Assembly (NCBI GenBank): GCA_023374025.1
Contig: SIJG01000004.1
Coordinates: forward strand, 2,291,226 to 2,355,225
Length of the DNA stretch: 64,000 nucleotides
Direction: 5' to 3'
DNA from: Heterodera schachtii
Taxonomy: Eukaryota; Nematoda; Chromadorea; Rhabditida; Heteroderidae
Under the pieces are notes generated by a model that made no database searches, was not told where the DNA came from, and was given only the letters and a program-made list of their open reading frames with translations. Below, piece by piece: positions 10,839 through 22,902 of the stretch. The stretch's first letter is position 1. Each line of letters opens with the position of its first letter. The position numbers and the translations under genes are program-made.

Positions 10839-13290
10839 TCAGTTTAATCTTTTAACGCCATAGCCATATTGAGAAATAAAATTCAAAAGGTCGTTTTTGT
10901 TGATTGGGTTCTGTATAGTGTTCCACACGGATTCAGCGGTTGAACAAGCATTCGGATGACTTTTGTCCGTTCTTTCGCGCATAAATTCCCATCTTTTGGT
11001 CTCCCGCTCAAATCATTATTAATGAAATCAAAATAAAAAAGATTTACTACCGAAAATTTGCATTCAATAATTTTGCTGTTGTATGGTAAAAGCTGTCTTG
11101 TCGCTTTGATTGTAGCGAAAGGCTTATCCGCGTGGAGAACATGCAAATTTCCGACGAATTCGGGCAATTCCCCGGGGCGTATTACCTGAAAAACAAAACA
11201 AATTGAAATAAAAGAAAAAGTCCACCTTTTTTATGTCAAGTCGGAAGTCAATCGATGATAATTCTGGCGGCTTCCATTTCAATAATTTGTCACATCTCCC
11301 AGACACATAACCCTGGAAGTTGTTGTTCAAGGATTAGTTATTTGCGAATTACGAACTCCGTTCACTGGCTGAAAAACTAATCCGTCAACTTCGTGACAAC
11401 TCAAAAAGCCCGGTTCGAGGAAGTCTCCGCGTGGACTCAATGTTCCAAAAGCCTTTCCTCCGCACTCCGATTGGCTCTTCCTCCCGTTTTAAAAGTCCAG
11501 CTTTGAAGGCCTCCGTTCGTGGCCGAATCAGCTCATTTTCGATCATCTCAAACCGCACATTGAAAGGCTTTTGACGTAAATCTTCTCCCTTCAACCAATT
11601 AATTATTTTTCCAATTTTTGTGAGTCGATTTTCCACTTGAAATCGGACGAGGTCGTAAATTAGAAGACGAGGTATCTGTTGGCCTTCATTCTGGTCGATA
11701 ACCATTTCAGCATCAACAAGCGTATCGTGGACAAAATCATCGTCTTCTAGCGGTTTTTGTCTTGGGCGTCGAATAAAGGCCATGCTCCGTATCAAGAAGG
11801 GGTTGTTGTCCCTGTCAAATGCGTACACTTGGTATTTCCCGTCAATCAACACCAAATATCTAAATAGTTCGTTCGAAATGCTCTTCTCCTCGCAAATTCG
11901 CCACCTGACACCGTCGGCTTTCCATGAGACCATATAAGGCTCTTGGGCCAGAAACTCAATGTTGTTGTTCCCCTGCGGTCCTTCCAATGAAACCGGCTGA
12001 CTTCCCGGAAAAACTTTTGAGCCGTAACCACAAAAAAGCCTTGTCTAAAAAGCGATTGTTGTTAATTAGGCAATTAGCTTGTTAATTACTTTGTCCTGCA
12101 CTTGTCGTCGCTTATTCGGGTCTTCCACGTAACTTACATTCACAACTTTTCCGTCCATAAACTTTGGCGTGCCTTTTCCCGACAGATTTGTGACTTAATG
12201 ATTGGCAGGTTTTCCCAATTGAGTCTTTTCCAAACTGTTTTTTGCCATTTGTGTGCCATTGTTCGAGGAAGACGAAGGCCCATTCGAAGCAATGCCAACG
12301 CCAGAATTGTTGGAAGTCGCCTCCATGACAAATGCTCCGTTGTTGGTGAATTCTTCGTCACTGATCGGTCCGTTCTCCCACAAAGGCCTTCCGGGGAACT
12401 AAAAGGAAATCACAATGTTTTGCCGATACTTTGGATATTCAAACTGTCATCTCGTCTTCGTCCTCATCGCCGTATCTCTTGCGAAGGTCGTCCAGGTAGT
12501 ACTGCTTGTAAATGCCATTCGGACGACACTCCGCAAATTCTCTGACTGCCATTTCGATACCCATGCCGCACTTCTCGTACAGATAAGCCGAGATGAGAAA
12601 GCCGGTCCGATTGAAACCTTCAGGAAAAAGGGACATTGAGAAGTGGCGAAAGGAACTGCCGCTTGGTGTTACCATGAGTGCAATGCACCACAATCACATC
12701 GTCCGGGTTCTTCTGTATTCAGAAATGACTTTATATTCGGATTACCGTACCGTGATAAAACGGTCAATCGCTTCAATGAATGCCGTCGTTTGCTCAGGCG
12801 TCGGCGTTTGTTTGTGCCCCACCATTTTCATTTTTAGAAATTTGCTTCCATTGTTTAAAACCTTAAGTGAAATTTCCCAAATACCGTCGGCTAATGGTCC
12901 CTATTTTTTTATTACTGAATCGGACACTCTTCCCTCACCTCTTCTTCGTTGTAAAAATTGTCGGAATTTGTCAAATCAACCCAAAGTCCAATCTTCGCTC
13001 CTTTTGTCGCTCCCAGCAAAGGGGCGCGAAAAACGGACGATGGATGGAAAAAATATTTGGGAGATTCGATTAAATGGTCGTAAGAACTGTCAAGCGGAGT
13101 CTTCATTGGTAAGAACCTTTGCGCAACCACCTTAGAATTTGAATTAAATTGCAAAAACTCAGAAAAACACTTTTCCCATGGGCGGACAGTAAAGCCACCG
13201 GGGCGGAAGCCTTGTCCTTTGGTTGGCCTTTAAATTTTGTCCATTTTCGAGTGAAGGATTGTCATTCTGCTCAAGTGCTAAAAGTGCCAT
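10839..13290 (-). CDS. cel-1: mRNA capping enzyme (RNA triphosphatase + guanylyltransferase)
   Basis: Bifunctional nuclear enzyme that adds the 5' cap to nascent mRNA. The ATG at 13288-13290 is directly preceded by an in-frame TAA. The N-terminal part reads [14 protein letters not shown], then [14 protein letters not shown] and [15 protein letters not shown]. The phosphatase loop is HCTHGFNRTG, assembled across an intron near 12670; it keeps the catalytic cysteine and arginine. ARPNG-type segment [20 protein letters not shown] and an acidic linker follow. The guanylyltransferase has the KxDG nucleophile motif SWKADG, then VRYLVLIDG once an in-frame 45-bp intron is removed, and later [33 protein letters not shown] and the OB-fold segment SKIIECKF. 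The last exon, [15 protein letters not shown] and onward, ends at 10839. It is the last gene of the second candidate operon, 258 bp after CstF77. Confidence 0.95.
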
Positions 13291-13548
13291 TTATTGTTAT
13301 GCGTAACCCCAAGGGCGTCGACAAAACTTACAAAGCAATTTCCGTTTCGGCATTTCAATACGAAATGAACAGAACCAATTAGTACTACTAAATCATCAAA
13401 ATATTAGTAATAATCAAAATTCCAATAACAAAAACCAATTGTCCGTTTTTAACAAGAATTAAATTGAAAAACTGCCAAAAAAGTGGCGGCATTTATTAAG
13501 AAATGAACAAAAATGGGGGGGTTGAAACAAGAATAGGTTAGTTGTTCG

Positions 13549-16500
13549 CTATTTGGCTTTAACGTTCATTCTTCTTTTGTAGACATCACCGCCCAAAGAC
13601 AGTTGCAGGTTCGAGTCGTCCTCCTCAGAATCGGAGTCACCGCCGGCCATTGTCCGTTTTCGTGGGAGGTTAAACGCATTTTGTTGGTCCTGGGAAGCCA
13701 TAAGCTTAAAAAGGGATTTTATGAAGGGGAGATTTGAGTTTCAGGACCACTAGAGGATCCGTTGTAGTGTTTAGCAATTGGTAAAACTCTTTCTTAACAT
13801 CTGACGCGCGATAGCCGTCGAAATTGGCAGTCGGATCCAACGATTCTTTGGGGTTTGCCTTCGGGGCTTAATAAACAAATAATCAGCTATAAATGGCAGA
13901 TGCAAAAGCATTACGTTCTCGGTTAAAGCTAGCAAGGCTTTTCAGCAGTTCTTCCACGTCAACAAACGGACCGGAAAAACTCCTCGGCGGAGGCAAAAGT
14001 TGAAGCAATTGGGAGACAATAGGCGGTGGAGGAAAAACACCTTTACTAAGAAATATAAAGAAGAGAGAAAGAAAGCCGGACAAACCCCCGGGCACCGGGT
14101 GATAGGAAGCCGGGGGAAGCTTCGGTTTGAATGGAAGCATTTGCGAAGTGTCGGGCCGAGCGTACCCCCCGAGCTCAATGTTCAATGCAGCTGCGGATGT
14201 GAGGGACTGCTGGGAACGTCCACTTTGAAGCACGTTTGGCTGAACAGAGGCCGAAGAAACTGGGAAAGCCCCATTTTGAAAAGGGACAGAAGCCGACGGT
14301 CTGGCAAATTTCTGCTGAATTTCAAAAGAATAAAATTGAACGGATAGGACAAAATGTACTGGTGAATAACCCATCAACTTCAGCTGATCAGTGGTACACG
14401 GAGCCAAATTTAGAAATTTATAACGATCGATCAGCCAAAGGGCTTGTCGGTCCTCCCCCTCGAGACAAGCAGTTTTCCTTCGCTGGTCCACCTTCAAAAC
14501 ACTTGTCAAGTCGCCAACCTGTCAGAGATTGGATGCATTTTTTACAGCTTCCCCCCTCCCCCATTCTCTCACCTGCGATTCAAATTCCAAATATTTGTCC
14601 CAAATTTCTCTAAAATGAAAAGTGAGAGAATAAATAAATCACACGGATTACAAAGATTTTTCCGGGGGCAGTGCATTCTCCTGAATTTAGCAAGCGTTCG
14701 AACACAACGCGAGTGTTGTTGTCCTCTGATTTTGAAATGGATGATGATGAGCTGTAAAAAGGGCAAACAGTCAACTGACCATTTAAATGCGACAAAAACT
14801 CCACGTAAGCCAAAGCATAGTCCGGGTCACTGCCGTGGCTTTTTAATCCCAAATCAAAAATTCTCTTTGCCACATCGGGTCTCTAAATTCCGGACTGAAA
14901 TGGGTTGTAGAATCTAATCGCTGTTACTTTGCTGCAATAATACTCGAGAAGCGCGGCCGCGACGAAAACGTGAAAATTGCTCCTTTTGTCTTCGCGCGCC
15001 CTTTTGAATATCAAACGGGCGAATTTGACGCCCTCAGTTCTCCGCACAAATTTCATTAATTGGATATACGCCTGAGGCAATAAAAAGAGCAATGTGTTGA
15101 ATGTACCAATTGAAAAACGCACCAATGTCGGATCGACACTTTCGCACGCCAACAAACGGTCGTAGATTTTCTTTGCGTTTTCGTACCTTCGGTTTTCCTC
15201 TTCAAAGTCAGCATAAGCAAAGTGAAGCATTTGATTCTCCTTCATTAGTCCGGTTATTGCTCTTTCGTATAGTTCTGAATTTTTAATCAATTAAATGGAT
15301 AATTTTGCATTTGACTCACTGATAACGTCGGAAAGCATTGCGGTGGACAGCTTAACGTCCCCTTTGTCGGCTAATTTGTTCGCTGCTTGTTGCTGAAAAA
15401 AAGCAGCTTCGTACCAAAAGTCGGGCATATAACCAATGCACAGCAGAGACTGCTCATAGGCATAAATTACTGAACCCAAAATGAATTGCTTTTCAAATGC
15501 TCTTTGGTGTCGCTTTATTTACCTCTCTTGGCCAATTGGCCGTACTCTTCCGTCCCCATTGGGTTGCTCTTCTCCCATTGGATGTACTTCCGCCACAATT
15601 CGGCCTGTTTCATTTCCGCACTCAGCCCGCGAGGCGGCACTGAAACTGCTTGGCGATTAATTCCACGGGTCACTTGCTCGTACTGCTTGGTCATTTTACG
15701 TGCCGTCTTAACAAAGAGTGAAAGAGAACCATTGGAGCAATAGAGAAAGAGCACCACTCACTTGGTAATCCTTGTTTGCTTCTGCTATCATTTTTTCAGC
15801 AAGTGTCGAATTGATTCCCTTTAAAGAATCGAAAATTCGGGATTTATCGGAAAAACTGAGGGGAGGGGAAAATAGCATAAAAAATGTTTCCGTATTTGTT
15901 TTCTGTTAATGAACATAACAAACCCTCTCAAAAGCACAGTAATCGTTCCATAATTGCTCGATGTTTGCCATTGGAGTTGACAGTCCACGCCGGTAGATTT
16001 TCCGGATCGCCGTGATTTTTTGATTCTCAGCGTATTGACCTACCGCATTTCTTAAAAAACAAATTTTTTCTTGCCATGGGTGTCATCGGACTTACACAGA
16101 TTTCAAAAACGTAACATAATCCACATACAGCGAATAACTAAATTTTTGAAATTTCACATTAAACGAAAATGCTCATCCAACCTCTGAAAATCTAAACCAA
16201 CTTTTTCAAGAGCAAAATCGTAAGTTTGGGCTAATTGTTCACGAAATGAAGCCAAATGTCCTTTTGTTTCCCTGACAAAACAAATAACACTGTCAGAAAA
16301 GACTTTTGTTTGCGATTAATACTTCACATAAAACACATAGCTTTTCCACAAGTCAATGTTTAAAACTCGAACGAGACAACGCTCAAAGATCTTAACAATT
16401 AAAATAAAATTGAAAAAGTAACAAAGCCTCACCGCTTCAACATTGTCGAAATTTTTTGCTCTCAACTTAAAGGAAGACGGGGTTAAAACATCCGTCAAAT

Positions 16501-16806
16501 ACCTTTAGTCACTTCATGCTCAATGTAAGCCTTCCAATATCGACCGGCGTTGTTGAATTGGGTCACCAACCGCTCATAGAAACTTCGCACCTGGTCGATA
16601 GGCCTCGCCTTAACAAAATTTATTTTGCTTAACAAAATTCAACACACAGAAAACGACGAACACGCAAAAAATTCATTTGTTTTTATTTGTTATTTTTCTT
16701 CGGCTTTTTTCACCTGGGACTCACGCAACAGCAAATTCCACGCGTCAACATCGAACGGGTTGAGCTCTATGCGTCTTTCCGGGCTTAGAACGGAATGGTG
16801 AGCCAT
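13549..16806 (-). CDS. suf-1: cleavage stimulation factor subunit 3 (CstF77, suppressor of forked)
   Basis: HAT-repeat scaffold of the mRNA 3'-end cleavage and polyadenylation machinery. The start at 16806 gives [20 protein letters not shown], followed by [20 protein letters not shown] and [11 protein letters not shown], matching the CstF77 N-terminal HAT repeats. Later exons read [60 protein letters not shown] and [14 protein letters not shown]. Toward the C-terminus it has [19 protein letters not shown], the conserved segment after the HAT array. It ends with an acidic/basic tail ([19 protein letters not shown]) and a stop at 13549-13551. Many introns are present, some with lengths of 40-60 bp. 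The start lies only 151 bp after the UTP4-like stop. Confidence 0.93.
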
Positions 16807-16957
16807 AACTTTGGTATGAATTATATGAATTTTAGTGCTATTAAACAAATATGTATTTCAATGCTGAAAGAAAAGTAAAAGTTCCATAACAAATTATATG
16901 TGTTAATAACAAAAGTATAACAAAAAACAACAAATGAAGTGCATTAAAGAAAAAGCA

Positions 16958-19779
16958 TCAGTTTTTCCCAAAAAATCTTAGATGACAGGGGATTCTCGTC
17001 GAAACATTCTCTTCCATATGCTTTGCAAGAACAAATCTGGAGTTTAAACAATTTGTCGGTGGATCGGATCGTTCCTCGAGCCAAAAAGGTTCAATTCGGG
17101 AATCACTGCTCTTAGCGATTTCATGCTCATTGGATTCTGCAGATTCATCAACAAATAGGCGTATTCTGCTCTTAAAATGGCTTGGTTTAGACACATTGTT
17201 CTTCATTCTTTCTTACCTCTTCTATGCTCAAAAGTCTCAACCGCGCTTTGTTTGTTGTTGCAACGACAGTCCCCCTCATATTCACATGCAAATAAGCGAC
17301 CCATTCATTTGAAACCAAACCCAACTCGGCATTGCCAATAGTAAACAAAATCGAATTTGAATTTAAATCATAGATTATGACGTGCTTATTCAAGTCAGCC
17401 GTAATGATGACGATTTTGCACTTGTCGTAAAAGACACAGTCATACGGATGCGCTTTCTGTGGCAATTCCAATGAAATTAATCCGTCCTCTCCCATTTGAC
17501 CATTTTCATGCGTTAATTTGGTCAGGTCGAAACAAAAAGTTCCCGCGACTGTTAAAGCCACAAGTCGAGTGTCAGCTGAATCGACGCATATTTTGGTGAC
17601 ATGACCACCATTCACTTGAAAAGGGATTGGGTGTAACCAGCTCAAAAACAAACATTCACAACCTTTTGATGCAAAAGTACGAAGCCTTTTGTTTTGCAAA
17701 TCCAAACGAACCAAATTAAATTCTCCGCGTGCAAAATACAAAAATCTGTTCGTGCAATGAATTGCTAAATTTTAAATTCGCTGTTGCGTTTTCATTTTGT
17801 CGCGTCGACCTGAAACTGTCCTCCCACCCGTGTGTCCTGTTCGTTTGCTGCCATTTTCTTCATCGCCCTTATCATTGCTCCAAATTAGTTTGATCAATTT
17901 GCTTGCTTGTGCGTCCTCTATATGTTCGGGGGCACATGTCGCAAGGAAAGTAGTAATTTGGTCACAGTGAAGTCGGAAAACCCGGATAGCACCTGCAACA
18001 GCACCAGCAAAGGCAAGGAATTTCCCATCGGAAGAGACACAAAACTGAAACTCAAGAGGAGCAATGACCCAAGGCAAATTTCATTCGAAAACTGACTTGT
18101 TTGATAAACCCCAATTTGCCACTGGTAATTCGAAGAAATAGTTTCAAACGCTTTCTAAAATTGAATGAAAATTAGGACAAAAGTTAAACTTTAACCATTA
18201 AAAGTGTTTTAAGTTCATTCGCTAATTTTCATTTTATAATTGTCTTGGTTTTAATTAATCGAACCTTTGGTCCACAAGAGATCCTCCGATTGTTTTATAC
18301 CATAAGTCAAGATGAGACAAATGGTGGCTCACAATCACATAGCAATTGGATTTTGAGACGAAGAAAGCGCATTCTGACTGAAGAAAAGCAGGGGAACAGA
18401 TAAACGAACATTTAAAGTGCTTACTTTTATCTGGGGGTTCGCATGAGTGAATTTATCAGAAATGAAAAGCTCAGAGTCGGACCCTCCCGAAACAAGCCAT
18501 CGTTTGTCCAACACACAAATCGCCCTCACGTCGTTGGCATGGAAAAGGCGCTGGCCACTTTGTTGCCAGTCGAAACGGACCTAACAAGACAATATTCAAA
18601 TAAAAACGACATAAATCGACTGTACATTGTCATGCGATATCCTTTTTACGATTTGCATCCGATAATCCGCCCCCGCAGCAAAAACCTCTTTACCGTTCGT
18701 GGCAATTGTGAGAACTGCCGCTTGGTGCGTTTTTAGTGTCTAAAAACAAAACTGTGTCGAAAAAGACACCAAAATCTACTTTCAAAAGTGTTCCATTCAA
18801 TGCGTCGTAAATACTCAATTGGCCACGCGAATCGCCCGTGAAAAGAAAAGTTTCCCTGAGAGAAAGAAACATTTAAAAATTGTCGTTGTGAAAGCGCAAC
18901 TCACACAAAAATAAGTGACCACACAACGTTCGCACTCTCTTTCGTCCGAGGAATGTCGATTTCTTTGTGCTTCTTCCATTCCGATTCATATAAAAGTAAG
19001 GAAAGTCCATTGACCTTCCCAACTGCCATCATTTGCGGTGTTAGGGTCTTATTGTTAGAACACCCAATGGCGGTAATGTGCTCATCGGTGGACAATTTAA
19101 TTGTTTGGACAGTTGAAAAAGTGGGGACTTTGTTGGTGCACTTTCCCTCCTCGTTGAAGTCGCGGTTGTTTACCACGAGCAATTCACCAGAAGTGTTCCC
19201 AGCAACAAACTGATGGTTTTCTCCGGCACGAGTCATCACAAGAATATCGGAAACGCACAGTTGAACACGCTTAACAGATCCGAAAAAATCGACCCAACTT
19301 TTCAAAAACCCACTCACACCAAATTTGCTGGTGAATGGTGACAGTGCGGTCAGACGGCCTCCCAACCCTCCAAACACCGCCCAATTGTCCATCCAAACAA
19401 GCGTTTCAAATTGGTCATTGACCGGAATGCTTTTTTCCAGGAAAATCAGTGGCAAATTGCTCGCATTGTAAAATTCAACAAGGGACAATTGAGACGGGAA
19501 CTGCTGGCTGAATTTTCAGTAGAGAAGGAAAAACTTTTAACTGACGAACCTGACAGTCGATTCATTTTGACGGATTACACACAAACGGCCAATTGAGCTA
19601 TTGAAGGAGAGTGCCTTCACTGTGAGAGATGGCCGCGTGTGGACAGTGCAATATTCTCCAACAAAATTCTCCGCATGGAAATGGCACACTTCAGCAGATT
19701 CATTTCCAATCTTAGGCTTTTTCTGCTCTTTTTCACTGATGCTGTTCGGTGTGTGGACTCCACTTCTTTTCTTCCTCAT
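16958..19779 (-). CDS. utp4: UTP4/cirhin, WD40 subunit of the small-subunit processome
   Basis: Nucleolar WD40 protein of the t-UTP subcomplex needed for pre-18S rRNA transcription and processing. The start at 19779 gives a basic tail, then VKALSFNSSIGRLCVIRQNE, like the cirhin start. Downstream are ETLVWMDNWAVFGGLGGRLT, VVWSLIF joined to TFLFTGDSRGQLSIYDALNG, and DVRAICVLDKRWLVSGGSDS. A short exon reads SHHLSHLDLWYK, the equivalent of the HHLELWRLG segment in human cirhin. Later come FCVSSDGKFLAFAGAVAGAI and KHVIIYDLNSNSILFTIGNA. The order of all these matches the family. The C-terminal exon ends FFGKN at 16958, similar to the basic/KFG end of cirhin, but it is the least certain part. It is 339 bp after the beta-catenin stop. 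Confidence 0.88.
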
Positions 19780-20118
19780 TTATAAAAATAATAATTAATA
19801 CAATAAAAAAGTAATTAAATAATTTACGGGGAAAAGTAAACCGTTTTTACGCATTTCTCTATGCAACATAAAGTAGAAAAAGCAAAAAGTAAACAAATTT
19901 TATTATAAATACGGCACATGTGAAATTAGATGATGAATTAAGTGAATGAGAAATGACAATTAATAATGTGGAACATATGTAAGAATTTGGCGAGATTTGT
20001 TAAAAATGCGTTGTGAAATAAATTTTTAAAATGAAAGTGAAATGTGAGAAAGTAAAAAAGCAATTAGTGATTTAGTTTGTACAGTAAGAAAATTCGGTCG
20101 ATTGTAAATAAAAAAGGT

Positions 20119-22902
20119 TTACAGGTCGGTATCGAACCAAGAGCCATTATTGGCTGTTCCCTCAATGTGGTCTTGGCGCAATTCGCCTAATGACGGGGGA
20201 TAGTTGTACAATTCGTTGTACAGCTCCGGCTCCATCCCATCGTTCTGCCAGCCCATCTGGTGATGCCTATGCGCGCCATTCGTCCTCTCTAACGTATTCT
20301 CAGCACTTATCGACTGATTGTGAGAAGACACACAAAATGACGCGGGAGAAATCGTTCCAGGGAAATGGTTGTTGTAATGTTGGACACGAAGTTGTTCAAC
20401 GCCCATGTTTTTGAGAATGATCGAAGCGTAAGCAGCTAAAACGCAATTTTGAGAATGTTGAAAAGGTAAAATTAAGCGGTTAGGTTAAAAAAAGACACTA
20501 CCAATTGATTTGTGTTGCGATGACAGTGCCGCTGAGATGTAAGGCTGTGCTTCGTATGCTAACACAGCTTTTGCTCCCTCTCTGCTTTTGGTCAATTGGT
20601 AAATCAGACCCATAATTTCTCGCATCATCAACTCATCTTCATTTTGGTTGACTTTTTCGCTCGATATCAACTTAATGGACGAAATTATAAAGGTCTGTGA
20701 TATCTTGTTTTTGTGGGGTCTGGCGGTGCCGATAAGCGCCACCGGTAAAAATTTTTTTTTGGGAATTTTAATAGGATATGTTAAGAGAATTGTGTAAATT
20801 TTCAAAAAATTTCTTTTGCGCCTTCGGACATTTTGTGACGCGAATGCAATGAACCTATAAAAACGAACAGATCAAATTACTCACGTAAACAATTATTTTC
20901 ATGGTCGTGCTTCGACTGAAAACTTGTGCTGCGGAAGTGCCATTTTTAGTGAGTTGGTGTAGCGCAGAGATTGCCCCTTCAACCATTTCGAGAAGAGAAA
21001 CTCCGTCACAGAGACCGCCCCAATCGTGGACCAATTGTTTGCCCGACTGTTCAAGCAATGCGACTGACAGTGATAGTACAGTTTCGCCGTCGGCATTTTT
21101 TTCCTTGAATCAAAGGAGTGATTTCCAATATTTAAAGATTTAGCCACTAACCGAGAGAATTAGCTTCAAATTCTCATTAGAAAGCGAACAATTCCTCACA
21201 AGGCCCAATGCAGCTTTTACAATGGGCGGTCGTTGCGTGGATAATAGAGACTAAAAAAACATTTGGTCGATCTTAATAAATGCAAAATAACCAAAATAGT
21301 TGCATATGCAAAACGAAGTTCGTTTTGTGCTTGGTACGCAAGCGGATGACGAACGGTGCAATGTCTAAGCGTACACAGAGCGGGTTCTGTGACATCCTCA
21401 ATGTTGGAGAATTTTGAGAGAGCCCGTGCGAGGATGGAGACTCCACCGTTGGTACAAACCTAACATTAGCAAAACTAAACTAAATATGATTTTTGAAACT
21501 AAACTGTAGTTTTGTTGAGAATGTTGTTGCAGGTCAAATTTGACAAGATTCCGCAGGCGCAACTGACCAATTCCTCGTCATTGTGGTCGGCAATCAAAGA
21601 AACCAACTCAGCCACAAGTGGCGCAAGCGTTTCAAGATTAGTGGCCACGTCAGACAAATTTCTAATCGCACTTAATGTCGTCAATTTTCGTTTGTCATCA
21701 TCAATAAAATTGAAAGCTCGATGCAAAAGTTCAAGGCCACCTAAACAAATTATTACTCAGAAACAAAAAAAAAAAAAATTAAAATTATACCTATGGCAAT
21801 TAGTGAAGCTTTGTTTTCGGCGCAAGTGCTTATTGAACGAATACAACGGACAACGGCGTAAAACAACTTTACATATCCGGGATTCGATTTGAGGATTTCG
21901 ACGAGATATCGTGGACCTTGGAGGGATAAGAATGTGAGTTTGCATTGAAGATTGTCCAGCAGCAGAAAATAAAGTGAATCAGCAACCTCAAACAACACAT
22001 TTATAGGATGAATGAGTACTTGACTTAACCATTGCTTGGAGTTTTGGGTTTGGTCCCGATTGGGGAATTGCAGTTTGAGGAGCAAGGAGAGGAACAAGCG
22101 CCTCGAGTGCGCCACAAACGATTGCTTCTTCTTTTGCCATTTCCACGTACAATAAAAGATGGTGTAACGTAGTCACAGCATAATGAATGATGGAGAGAAT
22201 TGGACATCGTAACATCCGAACCAACTCGGCAATGCCTCCGCTGCGAAAAATGTAATTGGCACCAATTTGGTGGGCAGAAAGATGACAAAGTGCCGCGGCT
22301 GCGTGCCGTTTGGTGTCTTCATCTGCTGCACTGCAATAATAACCAAAGATCTATTATAATAAATGAATTAAGTTAGACCAACTCAAGAGCATTTATAAGG
22401 GCGAGCACAAGAGGCTCGCTAGAAGCCAAACTGACGACCACTTCATCCTCCTTAGTCAAAAGATGGACAAGGCTTGCAGCTTGAAGTTTGTCCTTCTAAA
22501 ATAAAATTTATCTTTGTCCAAATGACGGCCCATTGCCCGTTATTCACATTGTCATGCGAATTTAGCTGCCGAATGAGTTGCGGAAGGTCGCCGGGAGCTT
22601 CAGCCAAAGAATTCCGAACACTCAATAAATCAAGGATTGACTCCTTCAGTAACTGACTCGGCCGCGCAAAATTGGACACAACTGAGCCCGTGTTTTCTCC
22701 ACTCAATTCTTCGTCAAGGGATGAGTCTTCGTCAATTTGTATCTCTGGAAAAAGTGCTCTACGGACACGATGTGTCGTCCTTGTATAAATGTCTTAAAAA
22801 TTTTCAGTATTTTAAATAACACTTTTAGAGAAACAACCCACCATTGAAATTATTGCTAGTGTTGAATTCTGCATAAATTGTGTCGTCAAGAGATGAAGAC
22901 AT
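20119..22902 (-). CDS. hmp-2: beta-catenin, adhesion type (HMP-2-like)
   Basis: Armadillo-repeat protein linking cadherin to alpha-catenin at adherens junctions. The start at 22902 gives MSSSLDDTIYAEFN, then HRVRRALFPE, the conserved alpha-catenin-binding segment. Armadillo exons include PSQLLKESILDLLS, YAVTTLHHLLLYVE, DSLYFLLLDNLQCKLTFLSL, VVRCIRSISTCAENKASLIA, LSAIRNLSDVATNLETLAPL and CACGILSNLTCNNILNKTTV. The C-terminus, GSWFDTDL, is the classical WFDTDL PDZ-binding tail. These features and the segment WQNDGMEPELYNELY place it with C. elegans HMP-2 rather than BAR-1, WRM-1 or SYS-1. No DSGxxS phosphodegron is visible in the very short N-terminus. It is the first gene of the second minus-strand cluster, with about 1.2 kb to the divergent Dispatched-like gene. 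One intron carries a dispersed repeat copy (about 20715-20780). Confidence 0.93.
20715..20780 (+). repeat. dispersed repeat copy 2, in an intron of the beta-catenin gene
   Basis: Reads GGGGTCTGGCGGTGCCGATA, then GCGCCACCGG and a long A/T tract. It shares its core with the copies near 8540, 32331 and 45131. Confidence 0.55.
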
